Source of the DNA: Thermoplasmata archaeon
GTDB taxonomy: Archaea; Thermoplasmatota; Thermoplasmata; Thermoplasmatales; Thermoplasmataceae
Direction of reading: 5' to 3'
NCBI GenBank assembly: GCA_021802055.1
Contig: JAKAAY010000014.1
Coordinates: 1-42,626 of the forward strand
DNA length: 42,626 nucleotides
Each line of letters starts with the position of its first letter. The stretch's first letter is position 1. Below, piece after piece: positions 16,618-24,306 of this stretch. A program made the translations under genes and the position numbers. The notes under the pieces are model-generated. The model saw only the letters and a program-made list of their open reading frames with translations, ran no database searches and was not told the DNA's origin.

Positions 16618-17010
16618 ATGGATAAGGAAACAGAAGAAATCAAGAGAAAAATGGCTGAACAGTTGCAAGCTTCATCGAGGATGTCGGTTACAACGACTCC
16701 AGTTGACCTGAGCGACCGCTCATTCGAGGAATTTGTAAAGGAAGGTAAACCCGTAGTGATAGACTTCTGGGCCCCGTGGTGTGGTCCATGCAGGTTTGTG
16801 TCCCCTGTAGTCGAAGATCTGGCCAAGGAATACGGAGACAGGGTGAAATTCGGAAAGGTGAACGTGGACGAGAACCCCGTAACTTCTAACCGCTTCGGGA
16901 TACAGAGCATTCCAACAATAATGTATTTTAAGCATGGGAAACCGGTAGATGCGACCATTGGGGCTCTCCCGAGGCCGATGCTTGAGCGGAAGATCAAGGC
17001 CATTCTGTGA
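16618..17010 (+). CDS. trxA: Thioredoxin
   Basis: This 130-residue thioredoxin has the active site WCGPC (C55, C58), DFWAPW before it and the cis-proline loop QSIPTIMYF after it. A charged N-terminal extension of about 25 residues (rich in K/E) precedes the fold, longer than in E. coli Trx. It donates electrons to disulfides in the cytoplasm and is presumably reduced by the TrxR encoded three bases downstream. The mRNA from the right arm of the inverted repeat would have a leader of about 45 bases with GGGAG upstream of the ATG. Confidence 0.95.
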   Translation: MDKETEEIKRKMAEQLQASSRMSVTTTPVDLSDRSFEEFVKEGKPVVIDFWAPWCGPCRFVSPVVEDLAKEYGDRVKFGKVNVDENPVTSNRFGIQSIPTIMYFKHGKPVDATIGALPRPMLERKIKAIL

Positions 17011-17013
17011 TGG

Positions 17014-17991
17014 GTGATTTCCACGGACGCAGATTATGACATAGTGATCATAGGAGGGGCTTCCGCAGGTCTCACTGCGGCAATATATTCATCCAGACAG
17101 GGGATGAAGACTCTTGTAATCACCAAAGACATAGGTGGGCAAGCTCTTCTTACGGATGAAATCCAGAACTATCCGGGATTCTTGAACATCTCGGGATTTG
17201 ACCTCATGGTGAAATTTCAGCAACAGGCACAGACATATGGAGCCGAATTCCTTTACGACGAGGTCAACTCTATTCAGACCAGAGAAAATTCATTTATCAT
17301 AGGAACGGGTGGAAGAGAACTCACAGCGCACTCCGTGATTCTTGCGTTCGGGAAAACGCCGCGTGACTTGGGGGTACCGGGGGAAGAGAGACTGAAGGGA
17401 AAGGGCATTTCATACTGCGCAATTTGTGATGGACCTCTCTTCAGAAACAAAACGGTGGCCGTCGCGGGGAATGGTGACCATGCACTGCAGGCTGCCCTTT
17501 ACCTTTCGGGAGTTGCCAGGAAGACGTATCTAGTGTACAGGCCAAAGAAACTCAGGACTGACGATGAGCTTGCAAACACTGTTATGGGTCTCCCCAATGT
17601 TGAGGTTATCCCTGGTTCAACCGTAGAAGAAGCTGTGGGAGAAACAAAACTTTCCAGTGTGAGTGTGAAAACAGATGCTGAAAGAGAACTCAAAACCATT
17701 GAAATCCAGGGACTATTTGTGGAAATGGGCTACGTCGCAAAGACAGATTTCGTGAAGGACCTTGTAAGACTCAATGAACAGAAGGAGATCGTCGTGAACG
17801 ATAACGGTGAAACCTCAATGAGAGGTGTCTTTGCAGCTGGTGACGTCACTCATGTGCCATATAAGCAGGCAGTGATCTCAGCCGGGCAGGGTGCCACTGC
17901 CGCTCTTTCCGCCTACAACTACGTTCAGAAGCTAAAGGGAAAGACTGCAGTGAAGTCGGACTGGCGATCAATAAAACCGGTTAACAACTGA
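17014..17991 (+). CDS. trxB: Thioredoxin reductase, probably not NADPH-dependent
   Basis: This 325-residue flavoprotein of the low-Mr TrxR type has the FAD motif GGASAG (14-19), the redox pair CAIC (C135, C138) and the C-terminal FAD motif GVFAAGDV. The NADPH half is unusual: the nucleotide loop reads GNGDHA (152-157) instead of GGGxSA, and the phosphate-binding HRRxxxR is YRPKKLR (175-181). Thermoplasma acidophilum TrxR is known not to accept NADPH or NADH, and this enzyme shows the same kind of change, so another electron donor is likely. It starts with GTG three bases after trxA and is clearly co-transcribed. Confidence 0.93.
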   Translation: MISTDADYDIVIIGGASAGLTAAIYSSRQGMKTLVITKDIGGQALLTDEIQNYPGFLNISGFDLMVKFQQQAQTYGAEFLYDEVNSIQTRENSFIIGTGGRELTAHSVILAFGKTPRDLGVPGEERLKGKGISYCAICDGPLFRNKTVAVAGNGDHALQAALYLSGVARKTYLVYRPKKLRTDDELANTVMGLPNVEVIPGSTVEEAVGETKLSSVSVKTDAERELKTIEIQGLFVEMGYVAKTDFVKDLVRLNEQKEIVVNDNGETSMRGVFAAGDVTHVPYKQAVISAGQGATAALSAYNYVQKLKGKTAVKSDWRSIKPVNN

Positions 17992-18013
17992 TTTTATCTG
18001 ATAAGTATCTCCT

Positions 18014-18033
18014 TCCTGTCAAACGTGACAGGA
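18014..18033. terminator. Perfect 8-bp hairpin after trxB
   Basis: TCCTGTCA (18014-18021), AACG, TGACAGGA (18026-18033) forms a perfect stem 23 bases after the trxB stop, followed by the pyrimidine-rich GTCTTCTTTCTTCT. A terminator or 3' stabilising hairpin is the simplest reading. Confidence 0.5.
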
Positions 18034-18136
18034 GTCTTCTTTCTTCTGGTTATCCAGCTCCCTACCAAAATCATAGGTGCGGGAGACTGCTCGCAGAATC
18101 TGCGTGACACTTATTAACACGGGATTTTCCCAAAAA

Positions 18137-18148
18137 GGTTATTATAAC
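18137..18148 (+). promoter_or_regulatory. TATA-like box of the tyrosine-degradation operon
   Basis: GGTTATTATAAC is centred about 23 bases before the ATG at 18166. A small palindrome GGGATTTTCCC (18121-18131) lies just upstream, where an archaeal activator or BRE-region regulator would bind. Confidence 0.4.
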
Positions 18149-18165
18149 TCCTTATATCCATTATC

Positions 18166-19251
18166 ATGAACGACCAACCTTTTCTTGATAAAGTGGATGC
18201 TTTGGAATTCTATGTGGGCTCTGCCAAACACTGGGCATATTTTCACAAGAATGCAATGGGATTTGATATGGTGGGTTATTCCGGACCTGAAACTGGAGTC
18301 AGAGACCGGGTCTCTTACCTGATGCAGCAGGGAGAGGTAAAAATAAAGCTCACAAGCTTTATCACACAGGACTCGGAAATAGGCAATCACTTTAAGGTTC
18401 ACGGGGATGGGATCAAGGACATATCTATCCGAGTTGAAGACGTCGATGAGTCGGTAGCAGCAATAGAGAAGCGAGGCATAGTCAAGCCCGGTAAAATTTC
18501 CAAAATTGAGACCGGAAACGGGAAGTTGAGGGCCTCAGTGATCAGATCTTATGGGGATACCGTTCACACTCTCACTGATTACTCAGATTACAACTCTGAA
18601 CTGCCGCCTGGATATGATTATGTGGAATCCAGGGGGAAGTCATCCGGTATAAAGAAGATTGACCATGTTGTAGGTAATGTGGAAGATTCAAAGATGGACT
18701 ACTGGGTGAATTACTATGTGAAGGGACTCGACTTCAAACAACTCATAAGCTTTGATGACAAGGATATCAGCACAAAGTATTCCGCCTTAAGATCAAAGGT
18801 GGTGCACTACAACAACAGAAAGATAATCTTCCCGATCAATGAACCAGCGCTGGGATTGAAGAAGTCGCAGATACAGGAGTTCCTGGATTATTATAACTCG
18901 CCGGGAGCGCAACATGCCGCGCTGCTCACCGACGACATAATCAAGACTGTTTCACAGATGAAGGAAAGGGGCGTGGAATTCCTTCCGACACCCCCGTCTT
19001 ATTATGAAACCCTGAAGGATCGTGTTGGTTCCATAGACGAGGATATCGAGAAACTTAAGAAACTTGATATTCTGGTGGACAGGGATGAGGATGGTTATCT
19101 CCTGCAGATATTCACCAAGCCCATGGGAGACAGGCCAACCTTCTTCTATGAAATTATTCAGAGAAAGGGAGGCACATCCTTTGGCAAGGGAAACTTCAAG
19201 GCTCTCTTCGAATCCATCGAGCAGGAGCAGGCAAAGAGAGGAAACCTGTAG
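18166..19251 (+). CDS. hpd: 4-hydroxyphenylpyruvate dioxygenase
   Basis: This 361-residue two-domain VOC-fold dioxygenase converts 4-hydroxyphenylpyruvate to homogentisate. The iron triad is visible in the C-terminal domain: H167 (KIDHVVGNV), H250 (GAQHAALLT) and E329 (FFYEIIQR). The terminal segment FGKGNFKALFESIEQEQ is the usual HPPD signature. Hydroxymandelate synthase has the same fold, but the operon (homogentisate dioxygenase and an FAH-family hydrolase follow with 5 and 9 base gaps) fixes the role as tyrosine catabolism. An aminotransferase at 24307-25455 could supply the substrate but is not in the operon. Confidence 0.95.
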   Translation: MNDQPFLDKVDALEFYVGSAKHWAYFHKNAMGFDMVGYSGPETGVRDRVSYLMQQGEVKIKLTSFITQDSEIGNHFKVHGDGIKDISIRVEDVDESVAAIEKRGIVKPGKISKIETGNGKLRASVIRSYGDTVHTLTDYSDYNSELPPGYDYVESRGKSSGIKKIDHVVGNVEDSKMDYWVNYYVKGLDFKQLISFDDKDISTKYSALRSKVVHYNNRKIIFPINEPALGLKKSQIQEFLDYYNSPGAQHAALLTDDIIKTVSQMKERGVEFLPTPPSYYETLKDRVGSIDEDIEKLKKLDILVDRDEDGYLLQIFTKPMGDRPTFFYEIIQRKGGTSFGKGNFKALFESIEQEQAKRGNL

Positions 19252-19256
19252 GAACC

Positions 19257-20150
19257 ATGAAGTTAGCCATAGTAAGGAAGGGAACCACGAGGGTTACCGT
19301 TTTCAGCAATGCCAACGAACTGTATTCACTGGCTGAAAGTCTCGGGATATCTCAGGAAGAGCTTGACAGTAATTTTTATCTCTACTTGGAGAGGTTGATC
19401 TCTGGACAGATCCATTTGGACACCATAGGTGACCCCGTCGATGATTACACATTCGACATTCCGGTACCGTCAGTCACAAGCATAAGGGATTTCTATGCCT
19501 TCGAGGGACATGTGATGAACGCGCGAAAGAGACGCGGCTTTCAGGTGCCTGATGAATGGTACAGAATGCCTGTTTTCTATTACAGCAACACTTCAAATCT
19601 CTTTGCGTCCGGAGCCAGCGTGCCGAGGCCGTCCTATACAAAGGAACTGGATTTTGAGGGTGAATTCGCCTTTCTCGTTGGAAAAGATGGCATAAATATT
19701 AAGGAAGAAAGGGCATGGGATCATGTGTATGGCGTTACGCTGGCAAATGACTGGAGCGCCAGGGATGTCCAACTCAGGGAATATTCAGTGGGCCTTGGTC
19801 CTGCCAAGGCAAAAGACTTTGCCACGAGCCTCGGGCCATTCCTGGTCACCAGGGATGAGATTGCCTCAAGGATCATCGGGGAAAAGATCGATCTGGACCT
19901 GGAGGTTATCCGTAATCAGCGTATATTTGGCTCGGGGAATTTTAAGGACATTTACTGGAATCTGGGACAGATGATTCAATGGGCCTCCACGGATTCCTGG
20001 CTTAGGAAAGGGGACATAATAATGAGTGGCACGGTCCCTGGCTGCTGCATTTTTGAGGCGGGACCGGACAAGGAGGGATGGGTGTCTCCAGGGGAAAGGA
20101 TTACGATACGTTCCTCAATGATAGGAAGTCTGGATAATAAAGTGTCATAA
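19257..20150 (+). CDS. Fumarylacetoacetate hydrolase family protein
   Basis: This 297-residue FAH-fold hydrolase has metal ligands E134 and E136 (DFEGEFA) and D165 (ANDWSARD). N-terminal D78 and H85 (IRDFYAFEGH) have the same seven-residue spacing as the metal and catalytic residues of animal fumarylacetoacetase. It should cleave the ring-opened product of homogentisate to acetoacetate and fumarate or maleate. It sits between hpd and homogentisate dioxygenase. No maleylacetoacetate isomerase is encoded nearby, so it may act directly on maleylacetoacetate. Confidence 0.9.
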   Translation: MKLAIVRKGTTRVTVFSNANELYSLAESLGISQEELDSNFYLYLERLISGQIHLDTIGDPVDDYTFDIPVPSVTSIRDFYAFEGHVMNARKRRGFQVPDEWYRMPVFYYSNTSNLFASGASVPRPSYTKELDFEGEFAFLVGKDGINIKEERAWDHVYGVTLANDWSARDVQLREYSVGLGPAKAKDFATSLGPFLVTRDEIASRIIGEKIDLDLEVIRNQRIFGSGNFKDIYWNLGQMIQWASTDSWLRKGDIIMSGTVPGCCIFEAGPDKEGWVSPGERITIRSSMIGSLDNKVS

Positions 20151-20159
20151 GGTGGGAAG

Positions 20160-21308
20160 ATGGTATACTACGTAAAACAGGGAAATATGCCTTCAAGCAG
20201 GCACACATACACAAGCATGGATCGCTTGTACAGGGAGGAGCTATTTGGAGAGGAAAGCTTCGACGGCCCATACTCGCTCCTCTACCACATGGGGGAGCCC
20301 ACAAGGGTCAAGAGCATCACACGGGTGAACAAGAAGTCCTCAGATCCTGTGGAGGAAATGGGCCACAAGCACCTCGTTGGTTCACGGATACAGGCATCTG
20401 GGGACTTTTACGACGGGCGAAGATATCTTCTGGTCAACAAGGATGTGAAGATAGGCCTCCTGAAACCGGAAAAGGAGCCAAAGGACCTTTTCAGAAGTGC
20501 TCTGTATGAACAGCTTTTCTATGTTCAAAAGGGGACGGGCTCCATAAAGAGTCTGCAGGGCATTGTGAAGTTAAGGGCGGGAGATTACGTATATATTCCA
20601 AAGGGCACAACCTATTTTCCGGAATACTCAAGAGGATCAGAATTTTTCTTCGTTGAAACCGCGCAGAGGATCACCATACCCCCGCGTTATCTCAACGCCT
20701 ATGGCCAGCTCAAGGAAGGCTCGCCATATTATTCCAGGGACATCGTGCCTCCCGCATTGGCCTACTATGATTCAGCCCCTGCATCTCTGAACGTGATGGT
20801 GGATTTTGGAGATCACTACATCCGAGAGGAAAGAGACGAGTCTATGTTTGACGTTGTGGGATGGGATGGCTACCTCTACCCTTTTGCAATCAATAAAGAC
20901 TCCATGGCCCCTATTGTGGGCAAACTGCACATGCCTCCTCCTGTACATGAAACTTTCTGCGGAAAAGGGTTCATGATCGGGACTTTTCTGCCAAGGAAGT
21001 TCGATTTCCACCCCAGATCAATCCCAATTTCCTATTACCACAGCAACATCGATGTGGATGAAGTGCTGTTCTATTCCAGCGGGAACTTCATGAGCCGAAA
21101 GGGCATATCTGAGGGCTCCATAACAGTCCATGTTAGAGGGCTAGTCCATGGCCCGCAGCCCGGTATGGTTGAGAAATCCATTGGAAAGGGGGAAACAGAT
21201 GAGGTTGCAGTAATGGTAGAAACAAACGACCCCCTCTCCGTTACGCAGGATGGCAGCAACATCCTCGACAGGTCATACATGGAATCGTGGTATGAGGGCA
21301 AACCATAA
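20160..21308 (+). CDS. hmgA: Homogentisate 1,2-dioxygenase
   Basis: This 382-residue cupin-type dioxygenase opens the ring of homogentisate to 4-maleylacetoacetate. Iron-site residues are H294 (YYHSN), E301 (DVDEVLFY) and H330 in GLVHGPQPG. The PVHETF and FHPRSIPISYYH stretches match the homogentisate dioxygenase branch with the HSNxDxDEV signature, which differs from the animal YHRNxMSE form. It is the third gene of the tyrosine operon, nine bases after the FAH gene. Confidence 0.93.
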   Translation: MVYYVKQGNMPSSRHTYTSMDRLYREELFGEESFDGPYSLLYHMGEPTRVKSITRVNKKSSDPVEEMGHKHLVGSRIQASGDFYDGRRYLLVNKDVKIGLLKPEKEPKDLFRSALYEQLFYVQKGTGSIKSLQGIVKLRAGDYVYIPKGTTYFPEYSRGSEFFFVETAQRITIPPRYLNAYGQLKEGSPYYSRDIVPPALAYYDSAPASLNVMVDFGDHYIREERDESMFDVVGWDGYLYPFAINKDSMAPIVGKLHMPPPVHETFCGKGFMIGTFLPRKFDFHPRSIPISYYHSNIDVDEVLFYSSGNFMSRKGISEGSITVHVRGLVHGPQPGMVEKSIGKGETDEVAVMVETNDPLSVTQDGSNILDRSYMESWYEGKP

Positions 21309-21365
21309 TCAGCTTACGGTAATGTTCATGACCAGAGAGTTTCCATCATTGGCGGGTTAACCTGT

Positions 21366-21821
21366 ATGTTCCCCACGGATGCGTCCGGGAGTTACGTTGG
21401 CGCCAGGGATAGCGATGCGGCGGTAGTGCTCATTATAAACGGAGGCAAATTTCTCATTATCAGGAGAAAATTGCGGGATGGTGATCCATGGTCGGGCGAC
21501 ATGGCTCTTCCAGGAGGCTACAGGAAATCCGGGGAAACTTCCGCAGAAGCTGCCAGCAGGGAATCTGAGGAGGAAGTCGGAATAAGACCGGAGGGGCTTA
21601 GGTACCTTGGAACTTACACCAGCCTTAAATCTCTCGTTACAGTAAACGCGTATCTCAGCACGTTGCCTGATTGCCCTGAACCGGTTGCCGGTCCTGAAGT
21701 GAGTGAAGCTTTTTGGGCTTCTTTCGACAATCTTGAACGCGGAGAGGCATGTTTCAATCTTGGCAATTACAGGATCTGGGGGTTGACTTATCGCATACTG
21801 AGTGACTATCTTAGAGCCTGA
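21366..21821 (+). CDS. Nudix hydrolase
   Basis: This 151-residue protein has a clear Nudix box beginning LPGGY and ending REsEEEVGI, matching G-x5-E-x7-R-E-U-x-E-E-x-G-U apart from serine at the first U position. It would hydrolyse a nucleoside diphosphate linked to another group; the substrate is not identifiable. It follows the tyrosine operon by 57 bases in the same direction. No good TATA box was seen, so it may be read through from hmgA. Confidence 0.88.
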   Translation: MFPTDASGSYVGARDSDAAVVLIINGGKFLIIRRKLRDGDPWSGDMALPGGYRKSGETSAEAASRESEEEVGIRPEGLRYLGTYTSLKSLVTVNAYLSTLPDCPEPVAGPEVSEAFWASFDNLERGEACFNLGNYRIWGLTYRILSDYLRA

Positions 21822-21830
21822 ATTTATAGG
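21820..21830 (+). promoter_or_regulatory. TATA-like box of the DUF296 gene
   Basis: GAATTTATAGG overlaps the Nudix stop and is centred about 24 bases before the ATG at 21849. Confidence 0.45.
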
Positions 21831-21848
21831 ATTAAGGCATGCAGTTGC

Positions 21849-22289
21849 ATGCAATACTCAGAGGAAAATGGTACGATTATAGTGAAGCTTGACAGTGGAG
21901 AAAGCATAATTCCGGCATTGGAAACAATCTGTTCTGAATCTTCTGTGGATTCCGGAACCGTTGTTTGGGGCATAGGCATGCTCAGGAATACGGAGATTGG
22001 ATATCTCAACGGAAAAAATTACGAGAAGAGAATAGTTGAAAATCACGCAGAGGTTGTATCATTCCATGGTTCCATCGCAGATTCAACTCCAAAGTTGCAC
22101 GTTCACGTGGGACTTGCTCTCCGGGACCACAGCATTGTCGGAGGTCATCTGTTCGGGGGCACGGTTGATCCAATGATGGAGATCCAGGTACTGAGGCTAA
22201 GATCGGTTTATCTAACCAGAGCCGTCAATCCCCGCAACGGGCTCAATGAACTGAAAGTTACAGGGGAAACAGGAAAGAAAACTCACTGA
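21849..22289 (+). CDS. PPC/DUF296 domain protein
   Basis: This 146-residue single-domain protein of the PPC (DUF296) family has the characteristic GTVVWGIGML region and the histidine cluster LHVHVGLALRDHSIVGGHL, followed by GGTV near the C terminus. In plants the domain accompanies AT-hook DNA-binding proteins; stand-alone archaeal and bacterial versions form trimers, bind a metal through the histidines and have no settled function. It has its own leaderless-type promoter. Confidence 0.85.
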   Translation: MQYSEENGTIIVKLDSGESIIPALETICSESSVDSGTVVWGIGMLRNTEIGYLNGKNYEKRIVENHAEVVSFHGSIADSTPKLHVHVGLALRDHSIVGGHLFGGTVDPMMEIQVLRLRSVYLTRAVNPRNGLNELKVTGETGKKTH

Positions 22290-22317
22290 GGTGAAGGGCA
22301 AAGGAGATCCAGTAATT

Positions 22318-22327
22318 CTTTAAATAC
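22318..22327 (+). promoter_or_regulatory. TATA-like box of hemA
   Basis: CTTTAAATAC is centred about 31 bases before the GTG start at 22353. A second weaker box, CATAAATAC (22332-22340), lies closer. Confidence 0.45.
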
Positions 22328-22352
22328 GATTCATAAATACGCTGGCATTCAG

Positions 22353-23627
22353 GTGGTTTCCCGCCTGGTGGCGTATCCAATGGAAGATCTGAGGCTTGTA
22401 TCCTGGGATTTCATTTCCGATCAGAAAGCCCTTCACGGGGTCCTGGTGAAGGGAATGGATTACTGGGAGGGGGTGGCCAAAGATTCCGGCCTCAACAACT
22501 TTATTATCCTTTCCACGTGCAACAGATTGGAAATTTACTACATCTACGGTCAGCTCCGTATCCCTGCTGAATTCCCTGCACCAAATCATGTTTTGAATGG
22601 AAGGGATGCCATCATGCACCTCTTCAGAGTTGCCTCCGGCCTGGAGTCCATTTCAGTGGGTGAAGGGGAAATACTGGGGCAGATCAAGTCTGCTTTCGAT
22701 CTCTACTCGAAAAAGGGATACGTGGGTAAACAGCTGTCAGTCATCTTCAGAAAAGCCATCAGCGTTGGGAAACTTGTGCGGGAGAAAACAAGGATTTCCG
22801 TTGGAAAGGTATCTATTCCATCCCTTGTCACTGACGTGATCAACTCCAAACGGAAGATTGTGGGAAGCAGAATCTGCATCGTAGGCTCCGGAAAAATGGC
22901 TACCGACATAGCACGTTACATTTCTAAACTGTCACCGTCGTCAGCATACATGGTATCAAGAAGCGAGCCACAAATTCCCGTGGAAGGGTTTGAATGGCAT
23001 CCCATGCCTTCTCTGCGGCAGATAGCGCAAGACTGCAACATAATCATCACTGCAACTTCATCTAGGGATCCTATCATCAGGGTCGAGGATGCCGCCCGGT
23101 TAGCAGCTGGCAAGATACTGGCAGACGTGTCATTTCCAGCGAATGTGGAATACGGAGCAGAGAATATACCCGGCGTTACGGTTGTAAGACTGGAATCCCT
23201 GGGGGACATCCTGAGCGAGAACCTGAAACGGAAAAAGGGAGAGATCCAGAAGACGGAGGCCATTCTTGAGCAGGAGATTGATGCCCTGAGATTCAAGCTC
23301 ATGGACTACACTGCCGAAGATGCGATCAGGGAACTGTATATCATATCAAGAATGATCGAGGAGAAAGAGTTATCGGAGTACCATAAGAAAGTCCCTCAAA
23401 AAAACGGGGAATCAGAAGCTGCCAGGCTCATGCTGGAATCTGCCATTGGGCGCATTTTGTCCCTGCAGACCTTTGCCCTCAAGAACCTTGTGAAGACCGA
23501 CAGGAGCGGTGAGGCAGAAAAACTAATTATGGCCCTCAACGAAGAGATCAGGAGGGCCCAGAAGCATCTTTCCCCTTCTGGAGATCACCAAGAAACCCGA
23601 AATCGGCGAGTCCAAACTCCTCCGTGA
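22353..23627 (+). CDS. hemA: Glutamyl-tRNA reductase
   Basis: This 424-residue GluTR reduces Glu-tRNA(Glu) to glutamate-1-semialdehyde, the first step of C5 tetrapyrrole (heme/siroheme) synthesis. The catalytic cysteine is C56 in STCNRLEIY. The HLFRVASGLESISVGEGEILGQ signature follows, then an NADPH Rossmann domain (VGSGKMA) and a C-terminal dimerisation helix. Start codon is GTG, set by the upstream TATA-like box. The C-terminal tail of about 27 residues is encoded opposite the end of the metallophosphoesterase gene, an 80-base convergent overlap. No other hem gene is adjacent. Confidence 0.94.
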   Translation: MVSRLVAYPMEDLRLVSWDFISDQKALHGVLVKGMDYWEGVAKDSGLNNFIILSTCNRLEIYYIYGQLRIPAEFPAPNHVLNGRDAIMHLFRVASGLESISVGEGEILGQIKSAFDLYSKKGYVGKQLSVIFRKAISVGKLVREKTRISVGKVSIPSLVTDVINSKRKIVGSRICIVGSGKMATDIARYISKLSPSSAYMVSRSEPQIPVEGFEWHPMPSLRQIAQDCNIIITATSSRDPIIRVEDAARLAAGKILADVSFPANVEYGAENIPGVTVVRLESLGDILSENLKRKKGEIQKTEAILEQEIDALRFKLMDYTAEDAIRELYIISRMIEEKELSEYHKKVPQKNGESEAARLMLESAIGRILSLQTFALKNLVKTDRSGEAEKLIMALNEEIRRAQKHLSPSGDHQETRNRRVQTPP

Positions 23628-24303
23628 GTCCGTACACGCGGAATTTCCTTGCATCCACGTTCTTCAGTACGGGGGTGAAATGTTCATCGCTCAGCAGTGA
23701 CTGCGTCACATCTGTTCCCGAGGAGAAGAAGCTCAGTGCCGGTGTGATAAGTATTCCTGCATCCCTGTTATGCACAAATGCCGGTATCTTAAGTACCCCT
23801 CCGATTTCGTCCCTGAGCACTATGGATGGGTGCTCGTGTCCCAGGATGGTGATCTTCCTGAGGCCACGCTCCTTGTCTCCATGATAGATGTAATACCGGT
23901 CCGTTTCCAAGAATTCCGGCAATTCAAGTCCTCTCCTCGCAAGCATGGTAAGCAGAAAGTTGTCGTGGTTTCCCCTGATAAACTTCAGATCCACCGCCTT
24001 CTGGTACCGATCCACAAAGTGGATTACGTCGTCCCATTCCTGCGGCAGGTTTCGGGAGAACTCATGCTTGAAATCCCCATTGATGATCAGCATTTCGGGT
24101 GAATATCTGTCCATTATTGCGTCGATGGACTTCTCGATATGGGCTAACTGCATCTTTGGCAGGAAAAGGCCGTGCAGGTTCATCTCCTCCTCAAATCCCA
24201 GGTGGAGGTCAGACACCACTGCTGCCCTGATATCGGCCAGATAGATGCAGCCCAGATCTGAGAGAAATATGTCCCTATCAACCTGTATGTCGTGCAAATC
24301 CAA
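23548..24303 (-). CDS. Metallophosphoesterase (COG1407/ICC-like)
   Basis: This 251-residue calcineurin-like phosphoesterase shows all metal-site motifs: D32/H34 (SDLHLG), D77 (NGDFKHEF), N112/H113 (RGNHD), H141 (YHGD) and H156/H158 (GHEHP). It belongs to the archaeal/bacterial COG1407-type group; the substrate is unknown. The start is TTG, three bases after the aminotransferase stop, so it is the second gene of that operon. The last 80 bases overlap the end of hemA on the other strand. Confidence 0.87.
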   Translation of the reverse strand: MDLHDIQVDRDIFLSDLGCIYLADIRAAVVSDLHLGFEEEMNLHGLFLPKMQLAHIEKSIDAIMDRYSPEMLIINGDFKHEFSRNLPQEWDDVIHFVDRYQKAVDLKFIRGNHDNFLLTMLARRGLELPEFLETDRYYIYHGDKERGLRKITILGHEHPSIVLRDEIGGVLKIPAFVHNRDAGILITPALSFFSSGTDVTQSLLSDEHFTPVLKNVDARKFRVYGLTEEFGLADFGFLGDLQKGKDASGPS

Positions 24304-24306
24304 GGA

